A stretch of DNA of 24,450 bases from a virus. Each line of letters begins with the position of its first letter. The stretch's first letter is position 1. Below are positions 1 to 7,961 of this stretch, piece after piece. Below the pieces are notes generated by a model, which did no database searches, was not told the origin of the DNA, and was given only the letters and a program-made list of their open reading frames with translations. The translations under genes were made by a program, and so were the position numbers. The stretch spans positions 1 to 24,450 of the IMG/VR virus record IMGVR_UViG_3300020472_000160; one strand, given 5' to 3'.

Positions 1-485
1 GCAGTAATAATTCCAACAGAATCTACATTCTTTACGTCTTCATAAGTTAAAGTTCCACCTATGGTTACATTACCTGTAAAGTTAGCACTAGATGCTGTAA
101 TGATACCCGATGTATTAATACTTCCTTGAGTTCCAATACCACCACTACCTGTATCTAAATCAGATGATTGTAGTTCAATAACTGTGTTTAATGCATTGAT
201 AGTAGCAGTAGTTGAACCATATGAAATCTTACCACCAAGAGTGGTTCTAGCTTCGTTCCAAGTTCTTGTTCTAAAATCACCAAAAGGAATATTATAAAGA
301 ACCAAATAATCTAATCCTTCTTCTTGAGTACGGTCAGTCTGAATGATATCTAACTTGGTTGCTTCTCCACTAGAAGACATCCTTGCTTGAATAGAACCAA
401 TAGCCTCAGGAGGTACCGACCTTGCTGCCTTACCAAAAACAACGTGAGTATCTTTTTTGTTTCTTTTTACAACGTATTGTGGCAT
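1..485 (-). CDS. Repeat-rich virion structural protein, N-terminal part (3' end outside window)
   Basis: An open frame runs from ATG at 485 to the left edge, giving 161 residues and no stop, so the C-terminal part is missing. The N-terminus (MPQYVVKRNKK...) is followed by a soluble region and then by Gly/Thr/Ser-rich beta-type sequence with GIITASSANFTGNV and NVTIGGTLTYEDV. Phrases of this kind (SVGIITA, VTIGGTLTYEDV) are what I remember from large tail-fibre or baseplate-associated structural proteins of marine T4-like phages. The start has a good ribosome site (TAAGGAT) that overlaps the stop of the upstream structural gene, 4 bp away, so the two are probably co-transcribed late. Structural role is likely; the exact virion location is not determinable. 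Confidence 0.75.
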   Translation of the reverse strand, partial: MPQYVVKRNKKDTHVVFGKAARSVPPEAIGSIQARMSSSGEATKLDIIQTDRTQEEGLDYLVLYNIPFGDFRTRTWNEARTTLGGKISYGSTTATINALNTVIELQSSDLDTGSGGIGTQGSINTSGIITASSANFTGNVTIGGTLTYEDVKNVDSVGIIT

Positions 486-489
486 ATCC

Positions 490-1785
490 TTAACCTATAA
501 TCGTGAAAAAGGCACAGTCTGTAACAGAACAGGTAGCATCTGCTCTTACTTGCACTATACCAGAACCCTTTTGACTGTCTTCATCTCCGACATAAAATGG
601 TAAAACAAACTGTTTCTCATACTCAACACCTGCTCCATCATTTAAAAGAGCATCAGCAGATTCAAGATAGAAAGTAAATCCAGATAAAGTAGTCCAAGCA
701 ATCCTAGTTTTAACTGTAGTATTATTTACATTAGGAATAAACTTAACACCCAATCTAAAAATAAGATGCCCATCTAATGGAAGTTGCTTTAGTAAAATCT
801 TATTAGTAGCTGCATCATAAACACAATCAACACCACTGTCTCTTGGTAACCATTGCCTCTTACTAGAACCTGATGTTCCATCATTAGTTAGTTGTGTCCA
901 AGTATCAGCAGCAAGATTAATAGGAGTAGTTTCTAAAGCCTTATCACTAACATACTCCCAACCATCATTATTAAGTTCACCACCTCCACCAACAGTTGCT
1001 AACTGTTGTTGTATTCTATTAATGAATAATCGATAATGTGATTGTAAATCATCTAAAGTAGCATACTTTTGATCCAATGGAGTTAGTGGATCAGAGTTAT
1101 CTACCCAAGGAGGAATATTTAAAAGACCTTCTTGAAGTGGTTTTTGTTCAAGAGGTTGTTGAACAACATCAACAGATTTATATGTATCTCTTACATACTC
1201 AATCTTCTCTTCAAGTCTCTTAATATTATTAGATACATCACCAGAAAGAATATCTTGTACTTCAGATAAAACTTCCTCTTTTATATCTTTAAGATTATTA
1301 ATCTGGGAGTCTTCAAATACAACTTTTACATTAGAAAGTTCTTTAGAAAGTTTATCTTGATGCTTCTCAAATACAGTAACCTCGGATTTTACATTAGAGA
1401 GTTCTTTACTAACGCTATCTTGAAGAACAATGCTTGATTGCTCATAATCATTCAATGCTCCATGAACTCTTCCTTCTAAAATTTGATTAGATTTCTCAAT
1501 CTCATCAACCTTATAGATAATTTCTTTTTGGAAAGAAGCAATTTTCTTATTAAATCCTTCTAATATTTCAGAATAATCATCAATAGATTTAAAATTCTTA
1601 TCTATAACCTCAGTTAAAGTACCATTTAAAGAACTAGCAACTGTATCAAGTTGAGTTCTAAGAGTATCTACTTTACCAAGTTCCTCTTTTATACGAGAAA
1701 AATCCTCATCCGCATTGGGTGAGGTTGCCTTAGAAGTTTTAAATTTTACATCATCAAATAATTCTGATGGTTTCTTTAACGGCAC
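490..1785 (-). CDS. Coiled-coil, fibre-like virion structural protein
   Basis: 431 residues from a GTG start; an in-frame TAA eight codons upstream leaves no ATG alternative near the N-terminus. Residues about 25-205 are charged and heptad-like (long coiled coil) and contain two copies of SKELSNVK 21 residues apart. A linker (about 206-265, with PPWVDNSDPLTPLDQKY) leads to a GGGG hinge near 266-269, and the last 160 residues are beta-rich (alternating hydrophobics, many Thr/Asn, ending CAFFTIIG). Coiled-coil shaft plus compact beta C-terminus is the usual plan of trimeric phage fibre or whisker proteins; that is inference from architecture, as I recognise no named family. It lies just after gp41 behind a late-promoter-like octamer, fitting a late virion gene. 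Confidence 0.65.
   Translation of the reverse strand: MPLKKPSELFDDVKFKTSKATSPNADEDFSRIKEELGKVDTLRTQLDTVASSLNGTLTEVIDKNFKSIDDYSEILEGFNKKIASFQKEIIYKVDEIEKSNQILEGRVHGALNDYEQSSIVLQDSVSKELSNVKSEVTVFEKHQDKLSKELSNVKVVFEDSQINNLKDIKEEVLSEVQDILSGDVSNNIKRLEEKIEYVRDTYKSVDVVQQPLEQKPLQEGLLNIPPWVDNSDPLTPLDQKYATLDDLQSHYRLFINRIQQQLATVGGGGELNNDGWEYVSDKALETTPINLAADTWTQLTNDGTSGSSKRQWLPRDSGVDCVYDAATNKILLKQLPLDGHLIFRLGVKFIPNVNNTTVKTRIAWTTLSGFTFYLESADALLNDGAGVEYEKQFVLPFYVGDEDSQKGSGIVQVRADATCSVTDCAFFTIIG
1324..1408 (-). repeat. 63-bp-offset direct repeat inside the coiled-coil gene
   Basis: A 22-base segment at 1324-1345 recurs at 1387-1408 with one or two differences. The offset of 63 bases equals 21 codons, i.e. 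three heptads, and both copies encode SKELSNVK. This looks like an internal duplication that kept coiled-coil register. Confidence 0.7.
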
Positions 1786-1807
1786 TTTATCAAGATTTCT
1801 TTTTTAC

Positions 1808-1815
1808 TATTTATT
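1808..1815 (-). promoter_or_regulatory. T4-type late promoter candidate before the structural genes
   Basis: The minus strand reads AATAAATA, 7 of 8 matches to the T4 late -10 box TATAAATA. It lies in the 33-bp gap between gp41 and the coiled-coil structural gene, 23 bp upstream of its GTG. Placement before a virion gene, in a phage carrying a gp55 homologue, supports late use. No -35 is needed for gp55 promoters. Confidence 0.5.
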
Positions 1816-1818
1816 ACA

Positions 1819-3192
1819 TCACGAAAACTTAAATCCCGCAAAAGATTTTTTAGGTTTTTCATCTTCATTAACATACTCTTCTTCTTGGCCACTATCTACT
1901 ATATCAGTCTGGGCACTTTGCTCACAATCATACAGTCTCATCTTGGCACGATCAATACCTACAACAAATCTCTTGAAGATGGTAGGATCATTATATCTAT
2001 TCTTCAACTGCTTAACCATTATCTGGTTTAAACCTTCCAACTCTTCTGTACTAATAAGAGCAAACATAAGATCAGCAGTAGCGGGAAGACCGAATGACTC
2101 ACTGGTATCAGTGAGATCGACATCACTACTAGCAAACCCACTACGAGTGGTTTGAGTTGCCGAGAAGATTGGAAGATTTGACTCAACCGCAAGTCCTCTA
2201 AGTTCTTCTGCAATTGCTTTAATGTATGAGTATGAGTTGACATTACTTCCTGCTCTATATCTAGAGGACGCACATATATTTAAGTAATCAATGAATATTA
2301 TATCAGGTTTAAACGATTTTTTCAATGCTAGTTCATTTAACAATGATTTAAAATGTCCTGAATGGGCAGATGCAGTAGGATACTCTTTAATAATAAGAGT
2401 TCCTTGTGTCTTTTTAGCAAGATTTGTAACCTTATTCTCAAACATCATCTGAGGAAGTTCTGTTATATCTTGAATAGGAACATTAAGTAAGTTAGCATCG
2501 ATCCTCTCCGCAATCTTTTCCTCTGCCATTTCGAGAGTGATGTAGAGGACATTCTTTCCTTGGAGGAGGACACTGCTAGCCACATGGCACATAAATAAAG
2601 ACTTTCCAACCCCTGTGCCAGCAAGAGCAATGTTGAGAGTCTTATTCGGAATACCTCCTTTCGTAATCTTGTCAAAGAGTTCCAAGTCGAACGGGATTTT
2701 ATCTTCTTTCCTATGGTACGATTCATACCTTTCTTCATAATCATTCAAATAATCGTGGCCTATATGATTGTCAAATGATACCGATAATGCATCAGAGAGA
2801 ATAGATGGTATAGCATCTCTATTCTTTTTCTCATCATTACCGTCAGCAATATGGATTGATTCCATAAGTGCCAAATATATAGCACGATCACGACACCATT
2901 TCTCAGTAGAATCAATCAACCACTGATTCTCCACAACAGATTCTGTTAGGTTCATTTCCCTAATCTCCTTTACCTCTGTTTCGGTAAGGTCTGTTCTATT
3001 TTCAGTCTCAATAGTTAGTGCTTCAAGTGTGATTGAAGAACCATATTTCACAATAAAGTTAGCAATCTCTTCAAAGATTATCTTTTCAGATCGTTGTTCA
3101 AAATATTCTGGTTGAATAAAAGGTATAACCTTCCTAGAATATTCTTCATTGTATATTAAGTTCTTGAGAATAGTAGTCTCAATTCGTTCCAT
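1819..3192 (-). CDS. gp41: Replicative DNA helicase (DnaB family, T4 gp41)
   Basis: 457 residues, close to T4 gp41 (about 475). The hexameric helicase unwinds the fork 5'-3' on the lagging strand and contacts primase. An N-terminal helical DnaB-like domain occupies about residues 1-110, followed by a RecA-type motor: Walker A AGTGVGKS at 191-198, the conserved ITLEMAEEK segment near 218-226, and Walker B IIFIDYLNI at about 298-306. Downstream blocks include SATQTTR and LKNRYND, as in DnaB motifs 3 and 4. The C-terminal tail is acidic and then basic (EEEYVNEDEKPKKSFAGFKFS region), resembling a partner-binding tail. The ATG overlaps the uvsX stop by 14 bp. This is the last replication gene before the structural genes. 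Confidence 0.95.
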   Translation of the reverse strand: MERIETTILKNLIYNEEYSRKVIPFIQPEYFEQRSEKIIFEEIANFIVKYGSSITLEALTIETENRTDLTETEVKEIREMNLTESVVENQWLIDSTEKWCRDRAIYLALMESIHIADGNDEKKNRDAIPSILSDALSVSFDNHIGHDYLNDYEERYESYHRKEDKIPFDLELFDKITKGGIPNKTLNIALAGTGVGKSLFMCHVASSVLLQGKNVLYITLEMAEEKIAERIDANLLNVPIQDITELPQMMFENKVTNLAKKTQGTLIIKEYPTASAHSGHFKSLLNELALKKSFKPDIIFIDYLNICASSRYRAGSNVNSYSYIKAIAEELRGLAVESNLPIFSATQTTRSGFASSDVDLTDTSESFGLPATADLMFALISTEELEGLNQIMVKQLKNRYNDPTIFKRFVVGIDRAKMRLYDCEQSAQTDIVDSGQEEEYVNEDEKPKKSFAGFKFS

Positions 3193-4186
3193 AACTAAAA
3201 TATTGCTTTGCTATAGCATCAAGTTTTTCCATTATATCATCAGTAAAGTATTCTGTAGGATTCTTAAGGATTTCTTTAGCATATATCTTTTTACCATTCA
3301 TTTCATAACGTCCAGCAACATTTTTCCACATTCCTCCAAGTTCCCCCAATTCTAGGAGACCATAATACCTATCAAGTCCTCTTTCATCATAATAGAGACG
3401 TATCTCTACTTGTTTATTTTCTTTTGAGAGTCTTGATTTATGTGTCTTAGCTTTAATAATGTTTCCAATAACCTCTTTCTGATCCTTTTCCTTTTTTTTA
3501 GTGAGATAAATGATCGTACTTGCGGCATATTTGAGACCAGAGCCTCCTCCCATTTCTTTAGTAGGGACGTAAGAGCCGATAACATCGTAGGTGTGGTTTG
3601 TAACTATTAGGGGTATGTTTGCTTGACCAAGTTTAAGTGTAAGCATTCTAAATGCTCCTTTAACAAGTTGGGATTTGGTCATATCCCTGACCTGCTTATC
3701 ATCTAATGCATCTCTAATCTCTTTCTCTGTAGAAAGCATACCTAGAGAATCTAACACAAACATACAAGGTTTGCGTTCTTCTTCAGATGTTTTTAAGTAT
3801 ATATCAACTGCCTTAAGTGCCTTGGTACGGAATTCCTCAATGGTCACCACATTGACGACCACCAGGCGTTTCATATCTATACCACGTGACTCAAGTAGTC
3901 CTTTATTAACAGCAGCTTCAGTATCGAAATAGAGACAGTAACCGTCAGGATTATTATCCAAAAAGTTCTTGACAACTGCGAGGGAGAAGAAAGTTTTACC
4001 AGTACTAGACTCACCAGCGATGGCAGTAATCTTATTGCCAGATACGCCACCAAAAATGGAACCGCTAACCAGTCCGTTAAAGATGTACGAACCTGTGTCG
4101 ATGAAGTCTTCTTTTTCTTCAATGTCTGCTGCGAGTCTGGTGTAGTCATCGCCAATCTCTTTTACAATTTCTTTCAAAAAATCCAT
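3179..4186 (-). CDS. uvsX: UvsX RecA-like recombinase
   Basis: 335 residues (T4 UvsX is about 390). It polymerises on single-stranded DNA and drives strand exchange for recombination-dependent replication and repair. Walker A is GESSTGKT at 58-65, with the RecA-like FDTEAAVNK segment at about 87-95 carrying the catalytic acid. Walker B is FVLDSLGM at about 143-150, and the LIVTNHTYDVIGSY segment matches the sensor/L2 area. The GGGSGLKYAASTIIYL block is typical of UvsX. The ATG sits in a TAATG overlap with the stop of the small gene upstream, so translation is probably coupled. Shorter length reflects a reduced C-terminus, usual in marine relatives. Confidence 0.95.
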   Translation of the reverse strand: MDFLKEIVKEIGDDYTRLAADIEEKEDFIDTGSYIFNGLVSGSIFGGVSGNKITAIAGESSTGKTFFSLAVVKNFLDNNPDGYCLYFDTEAAVNKGLLESRGIDMKRLVVVNVVTIEEFRTKALKAVDIYLKTSEEERKPCMFVLDSLGMLSTEKEIRDALDDKQVRDMTKSQLVKGAFRMLTLKLGQANIPLIVTNHTYDVIGSYVPTKEMGGGSGLKYAASTIIYLTKKKEKDQKEVIGNIIKAKTHKSRLSKENKQVEIRLYYDERGLDRYYGLLELGELGGMWKNVAGRYEMNGKKIYAKEILKNPTEYFTDDIMEKLDAIAKQYFSYGTN

Positions 4187-4356
4187 TAAATACTAATCCC
4201 CTTTTGTTCACGTAAAATTTTCTTGTAAGGTCCATCAGGATTAAGTTCCCTGACTTCTTTCACCTCTTTTAAAAGATGATATAATCTAGCATCGCCCCCC
4301 AATGATAATGCGTTTATTATTGTTGATAAATCTTTATCGTTAATAGGTAATTCCAT
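4186..4356 (-). CDS. Small conserved-type protein between gp43 and uvsX
   Basis: The frame is open from 4401 (71 residues), but I prefer the internal ATG at 4356, which forms a TAATG overlap with the gp43 stop and follows a TCTCCT-containing region. This matches the 1-bp coupling seen at its own stop with uvsX. The 56-residue product starts MELPINDKDLSTIINAL and is helical and charged, with GGDARLYHLLKEVKEVREL and a basic C-terminus (PYKKILREQKGISI). No signal peptide or membrane segment. I do not recognise a function. Conserved position between polymerase and recombinase suggests a replication or recombination accessory, which is inference only. Confidence 0.7.
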   Translation of the reverse strand: MELPINDKDLSTIINALSLGGDARLYHLLKEVKEVRELNPDGPYKKILREQKGISI

Positions 4357-6854
4357 TAGGAGAAAAATGACTCTAGGTTTGCTGTTTTTTCCACATCCCA
4401 TTCTATAGCATTTAGAATGGCTCGAAGTGGTTCCACGAAACTTTTATCAAATTGTAGATCATAATCAATGTATTTGTCAAGACCAAGTTCGTGAGGAAAA
4501 TCTTGAATAAAGGATAGCACATTTTCTTGAATAATGTTTGGTTTCTTCAAATAAAGAAACTTAACTTTCTCTCCATTTCCTATGAGAGAATACTTATTAT
4601 CCAATTTTTTTTGCTTCACATAATGATTGAAAAGCAATGCACCACGTATATGTATAGGAGTTCCTTTTGCATAGATTGTAGAATGTGCTTTATACTTTTG
4701 TAGATTGTTTGCTGTCCGTGGAAAAGCAATATCTTCAGGTGGAAGTTTTCTAAAATTAGTTCTACATTCTTCAATATACTTCTGAACATTCTCTTCAGTA
4801 TCATTCATAATCAACTTCAAAGCATCCTTAATCATTGCCCTACAAGGTGCTGGTGTAGAGGATTTAACTGCCTCAATACCCATCATCTTTAGTTTGGGTT
4901 CTTCATATCGAACACCCTCACTATCCCATACGTTTAAGATGTATCTTTTCTTGGCAGTCCATATACCACGTTCAGCAATGTTCTCCCTCTTCATGACCAT
5001 CTTATTATCATAGGCACTTACGTACTTGGCCAACGTTTCATAAGAACTCTCAATAAAAGGTTCAAATTGAGTTTCACACACCTTATTAAGGAACGTGACA
5101 ACGCCTTCATTAGTTTTCTCTCTGCCCTTGTATACAGCGTCAACCAGAGGCCCCATATTAAGATAAATGGAATCAGTATCTGAAGCAATAACATAATCAA
5201 CCTCCTCAGTTTTTAAAATATTATTGATGTGGGCATTCATCTTGTTCTCTATCCAACGAATAGATACCTGCCCACTTAAGGTAATGGCTTCAGCGTTAGC
5301 CAGTTTGTAGTATCGAAAATACTGATTGCCAATAGCACCATAAGCACTATTAAGTTGAATCTTTCTGGCCATCTGAATATTGTTACATCTAGCAATCTCC
5401 TTTTCAAGAGTCTTTGTTTTTGTTTTTTCATACTGCTGCTTTGCGGCAAGCATCTTCTTCTTGTAGATGGTGCGGTCTTTGTAAATCTTCTCCATGAGTT
5501 CAGGAAGGAACCCACGCACATCCTTCCTATATTGTGCTCCATTCGCACAAACTGCATAATCCCCATCAATTGTTATCTCCTGCTCTTCGAGGAGTCTATC
5601 AACTGTAACGGATGGATGCCGTTGTTCACAGAGGGTTTCTGGGGAAATATTATATTGCATAATAAGGTGAGGGTACAGACTGTTGAGATCAAAACTAACA
5701 ACCCAATCATACTTTCCTGCTTTCGGTTCCTTGACATAAGCACCTGCGTATTTTGCATCCTTATCGGATCTTTCTTTTGGGGGAATAACTATATTCCTCT
5801 TCTTTAAATAATTATAGATTATCGTATCCCACATACGAACCTGATAAAATACATCAGCATAGTTTGCCTTTGCGTCATATGCCATAACTATGGCAAGTTC
5901 AATCAGTTTCATCTTGTCTTCCATACGGTCAACAAGTTCCACGTCAATGATATTATACTCTACAAACTTCTGCCAACCATTTGTGTAGAAGTCCTTAAAA
6001 GTATCAAACTCACTGTGGTCTAACTTCTTCTGACCTAGTTCTACACTGGCAATATAATCCAACCTATAAGACTCTTGTGCCTTATAAGTAAACTTCCTAT
6101 ACAAGTTAAGATAATCAAGTTGAGTAACTCCACCCAAATCGTAGATAAGTTGCCTACGACCCATGATATGAGTTTCCTTTTCAGTAACCAATCCCCAAGG
6201 TGATAACCTTTTCTTTAGTTTCTCACCCAATATTCTATCCATACGACGTGCCAAGTATGGAATATCATACAACTCAATATTCCAACCAGTTACAATCTCT
6301 GGAGTATTCTCCTCAATCATCCACCATTCAATAAAACTTGAAAGGAGAGCATACTCTGTTTTAAATGATTTGTATATCACATTGGGTTGTTTATTGTCAA
6401 AAGGGCCCAAACCCCATGTGCGAATCTGTTTAGTATTGTAATCCTGAATACTAATAAGTAATACTTCTTCAGCAGCAGATTCTACATCAGGGAATCCATT
6501 CTCTGACTTAACCTCAATATCAAGTGTAGTTATTTTTATCTGACTTATATCAAACCTAATCTCTTCTTCTGGATAGTTATCCGAAATATATTGATATATA
6601 AATCTCTCATTACCATAAATCTTAAAGTTCTCAACCTCATCATACTTTTTAATAAACTCTCTACAATCTCTTACACTACCAGGTTTAATGGGTTCAACAG
6701 ACTCACCTTCCAATGTCCTGTATTTTGTTTTCCTTTTAGATGGTACAAATAAAGTTGGATTAAATGGTTCTCTAGTTGCAAAATGTCTTCCATTATCGAC
6801 ACCACGAACTAGAAAGTTGTTTCCAACCATCTGAACATTTGTATAAAATCGCAT
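4356..6854 (-). CDS. gp43: DNA polymerase, family B (T4 gp43)
   Basis: 832 residues, a little shorter than T4 gp43 (898). The 3'-5' exonuclease motifs are ExoI with D112 and E114 (TTLDIEV), ExoII N192-D197 (WNIELYD) and ExoIII Y300-D304 (YNIID). Polymerase motif A is DLNSLYP at 389-395, motif B has K498 with NSAYGAIGN at 502-510, motif C is DTDS at 559-562, and KKRY is at 635-638. All catalytic residues are present, so both activities should be intact. The C-terminus (VEKTANLESFFS) resembles the clamp-binding tail of T4 polymerase, an inference from its terminal position and hydrophobic residues. The gene begins in a TAATG overlap with an Sm-like gene and ends in one with the next small gene. 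Confidence 0.97.
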   Translation of the reverse strand: MRFYTNVQMVGNNFLVRGVDNGRHFATREPFNPTLFVPSKRKTKYRTLEGESVEPIKPGSVRDCREFIKKYDEVENFKIYGNERFIYQYISDNYPEEEIRFDISQIKITTLDIEVKSENGFPDVESAAEEVLLISIQDYNTKQIRTWGLGPFDNKQPNVIYKSFKTEYALLSSFIEWWMIEENTPEIVTGWNIELYDIPYLARRMDRILGEKLKKRLSPWGLVTEKETHIMGRRQLIYDLGGVTQLDYLNLYRKFTYKAQESYRLDYIASVELGQKKLDHSEFDTFKDFYTNGWQKFVEYNIIDVELVDRMEDKMKLIELAIVMAYDAKANYADVFYQVRMWDTIIYNYLKKRNIVIPPKERSDKDAKYAGAYVKEPKAGKYDWVVSFDLNSLYPHLIMQYNISPETLCEQRHPSVTVDRLLEEQEITIDGDYAVCANGAQYRKDVRGFLPELMEKIYKDRTIYKKKMLAAKQQYEKTKTKTLEKEIARCNNIQMARKIQLNSAYGAIGNQYFRYYKLANAEAITLSGQVSIRWIENKMNAHINNILKTEEVDYVIASDTDSIYLNMGPLVDAVYKGREKTNEGVVTFLNKVCETQFEPFIESSYETLAKYVSAYDNKMVMKRENIAERGIWTAKKRYILNVWDSEGVRYEEPKLKMMGIEAVKSSTPAPCRAMIKDALKLIMNDTEENVQKYIEECRTNFRKLPPEDIAFPRTANNLQKYKAHSTIYAKGTPIHIRGALLFNHYVKQKKLDNKYSLIGNGEKVKFLYLKKPNIIQENVLSFIQDFPHELGLDKYIDYDLQFDKSFVEPLRAILNAIEWDVEKTANLESFFS

Positions 6855-7138
6855 TACTTTTTAATCAGTGCTTGATACTTTTCAAGAATATTCTCTGCAG
6901 GTTCTGCAAGAGTTATTATCTTATCAGAACTTATCATAAATGTAGTATCTGGTGTAAAACTTTGTAACCATGGTTGAAGAAGAACCTTACCTTCCTCAAT
7001 AGTGAGTTTTTCTTCAGTAGTTTTTAATATTACTGGATGGATTAACTTACAATCAGGTTCTCCCATTTCAGCACCAACTTCTTCAATCTCACTTACTAGG
7101 ATTTCTTTGCTATTTAAAACTATTAGTTTAATTACCAT
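6854..7138 (-). CDS. Sm-like (LSm-type) small protein, copy A
   Basis: 94 residues from ATG 7138, chosen over an upstream TTG at 7165 because it gives an 11-bp overlap with the upstream gene and aligns with its paralogue's start. The sequence alternates short beta strands (IKLIVLNSKEILVSEIEEV, then VLLQPWLQSF, then FMISSDKIITLAEP) and ends in a helix (AENILEKYQALIKK). The same order, with PW-x-x-x and the IITL-x-x-P block, occurs in the adjacent gene at 7128-7433 and in the gene at 23129-23557. I recall a solved Sm-like protein of putative cyanophage origin with this type of sequence. RNA binding as a ring is therefore plausible but not shown. The stop overlaps the gp43 start (TAATG). Confidence 0.65.
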   Translation of the reverse strand: MVIKLIVLNSKEILVSEIEEVGAEMGEPDCKLIHPVILKTTEEKLTIEEGKVLLQPWLQSFTPDTTFMISSDKIITLAEPAENILEKYQALIKK

Positions 7139-7433
7139 TTGTCTTTTCCTTATACATTTCAACAATACTATCCACTGGATCTACGATTGTAACTATCCAG
7201 TCTTTAGTTACAGGAATCTTTTCATCTTTTGCCAGTACTATCCAAGGTGATAAAGAAACTTCAAGTTCACCAGAGGACTCTCCTTGATTCTCAGCAAGAA
7301 ACGTAGGCACATTCCACTCAACAAGATGAGGTTTTTTAAATAGGTATCCACATACTTTATCATCTGATACCAGTTCTTTAGCATCAGAGATTACGTTTTC
7401 TCCTGATTTCAATAAAGCAATTTTAATTGACAT
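7128..7433 (-). CDS. Sm-like (LSm-type) small protein, copy B
   Basis: 101 residues from ATG 7433, preceded directly by AAAAAGGAC. The pattern is IKIALLKSGENVISDAKEL, a variable loop, then LEVSLSPWIVLAKDEKIPVTKDWIVTIVDPVDSIVEMY. This matches copy A strand by strand (LxSxExxxS; LxPW; DxIVTIxxPxxxIxExY), so the two are tandem paralogues. The LKSGE and TIVDP elements are what I associate with phage Sm-like proteins; a small beta-barrel nucleic-acid binder is likely. It is the first gene after the terminator/promoter at 7454-7489, so it heads the transcript carrying gp43, uvsX and gp41. Confidence 0.68.
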   Translation of the reverse strand: MSIKIALLKSGENVISDAKELVSDDKVCGYLFKKPHLVEWNVPTFLAENQGESSGELEVSLSPWIVLAKDEKIPVTKDWIVTIVDPVDSIVEMYKEKTNGN

Positions 7434-7453
7434 GTCCTTTTTGCGTTACATCC

Positions 7454-7482
7454 ATTATAGCAATAAAAAAGGGTTCCGTCAA
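7454..7482 (-). promoter_or_regulatory. sigma70-type promoter heading the Sm-like/gp43/uvsX/gp41 cluster
   Basis: Minus strand: TTGACG at 7482-7477, a 17-bp spacer, and TATAAT at 7459-7454 with an upstream TGC (extended -10). The -10 ends 21 bp before the ATG of the first Sm-like gene. The -35 box overlaps the loop and first stem base of a terminator hairpin. Confidence 0.8.
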
Positions 7483-7489
7483 GGAACCC
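7465..7489 (-). terminator. Rho-independent terminator after hsp20
   Basis: Minus strand: 7-bp stem GGGTTCC/GGAACCC (7489-7483 with 7477-7471), 5-base loop TTGAC, then six T's (7470-7465). It follows the hsp20 stop by 26 bp. It separates the RegA-HAD-Hsp20 transcript from the polymerase cluster. Confidence 0.85.
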
Positions 7490-7512
7490 GTTTGATCCAT
7501 CTCGAACCACTT

Positions 7513-7520
7513 TATTTATA
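7513..7520 (-). promoter_or_regulatory. Exact T4 late-promoter octamer at the end of hsp20
   Basis: Minus strand TATAAATA, a perfect match to the T4 late -10 element, overlapping the hsp20 stop codon. A transcript from here would meet the terminator at 7465-7489 within about 30 bases. It may be a chance match in AT-rich sequence. Confidence 0.25.
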
Positions 7521-7950
7521 GATACTTCTTACGAGCATGATGATCTGGAACTATCTTCTTTAACTCCACGGTGAGGAGTCCGTCTGCAAACTCGACGGAT
7601 CCAATCTCCGTATCGTCGGAGACCGTCCAAACTCGTTCAAAACTTCGTTGGGCCAATCCTTTGTGGACAAACGTTCCATCAACTTTCGATTCTTCTTTTC
7701 TGCCTTCGACATATAACTTTCCAAACTCCGTGAAGACTTGTAGTTCATCTTTCTTAAACCCCGCAAGGGCGATCTCCAATTTTGATTCATGATTATTTAA
7801 CTGTATCAAGTTGTATGGTGGATAATTTGATTGTGGATAGTCCGAATTAAAGAATCTTTCTAGGTAATCATCCATACCTATTCCATTCTTTTGAATCCTT
7901 TCCATTAATTCTGGAAGGTTAGCTGCGTGATAGCGTTGTAGTGCGTTCAT
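7516..7950 (-). CDS. hsp20: Small heat-shock protein, Hsp20 / alpha-crystallin family
   Basis: 144 residues. An N-terminal helical arm (about 1-35) precedes an alpha-crystallin domain (about 45-133): YPPYNLIQ, the signature ALAGFKKDEL at 61-70, the LYVEGRKEE strand, the AQRSFERVWTV strand and FADGLLTVELKK. The short tail ends HARKKYL. The family holds unfolding proteins as an oligomeric ATP-independent chaperone. Hsp20 genes are a common feature of T4-like cyanophages, where assembly or stress roles have been proposed. A strong ribosome site AAGGAG lies 5 bases before the ATG, unusual among the weak sites of this window, so high expression is likely. Its transcript ends at the terminator just downstream. 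Confidence 0.92.
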   Translation of the reverse strand: MNALQRYHAANLPELMERIQKNGIGMDDYLERFFNSDYPQSNYPPYNLIQLNNHESKLEIALAGFKKDELQVFTEFGKLYVEGRKEESKVDGTFVHKGLAQRSFERVWTVSDDTEIGSVEFADGLLTVELKKIVPDHHARKKYL

Positions 7951-7961
7951 GGTTCTCCTTA
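7951..7961 (-). promoter_or_regulatory. Strong ribosome binding site of hsp20
   Basis: The minus strand reads TAAGGAGAACC immediately before ATG 7950, placing AAGGAG at the ideal distance. The 70-bp gap upstream (7951-8020) holds no further gene; a late-type ATTAAATAG string lies within it but has no clear partner. Confidence 0.7.

Noticed and set aside
1715-2155. 146-codon plus-strand frame crossing the gp41/structural gene boundary
   Set aside because: Spans two genes on the opposite strand and the intergenic late promoter; no ribosome site.
5355-5807. 150-codon open frame on the plus strand
   Set aside because: It is antisense to catalytic motifs of gp43, has no ribosome site or family resemblance, and every credible gene runs the other way.
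7441-7515. tRNA or structured RNA gene in the gap after hsp20
   Set aside because: The gap is explained by a terminator hairpin and a promoter; no cloverleaf can be drawn in it.
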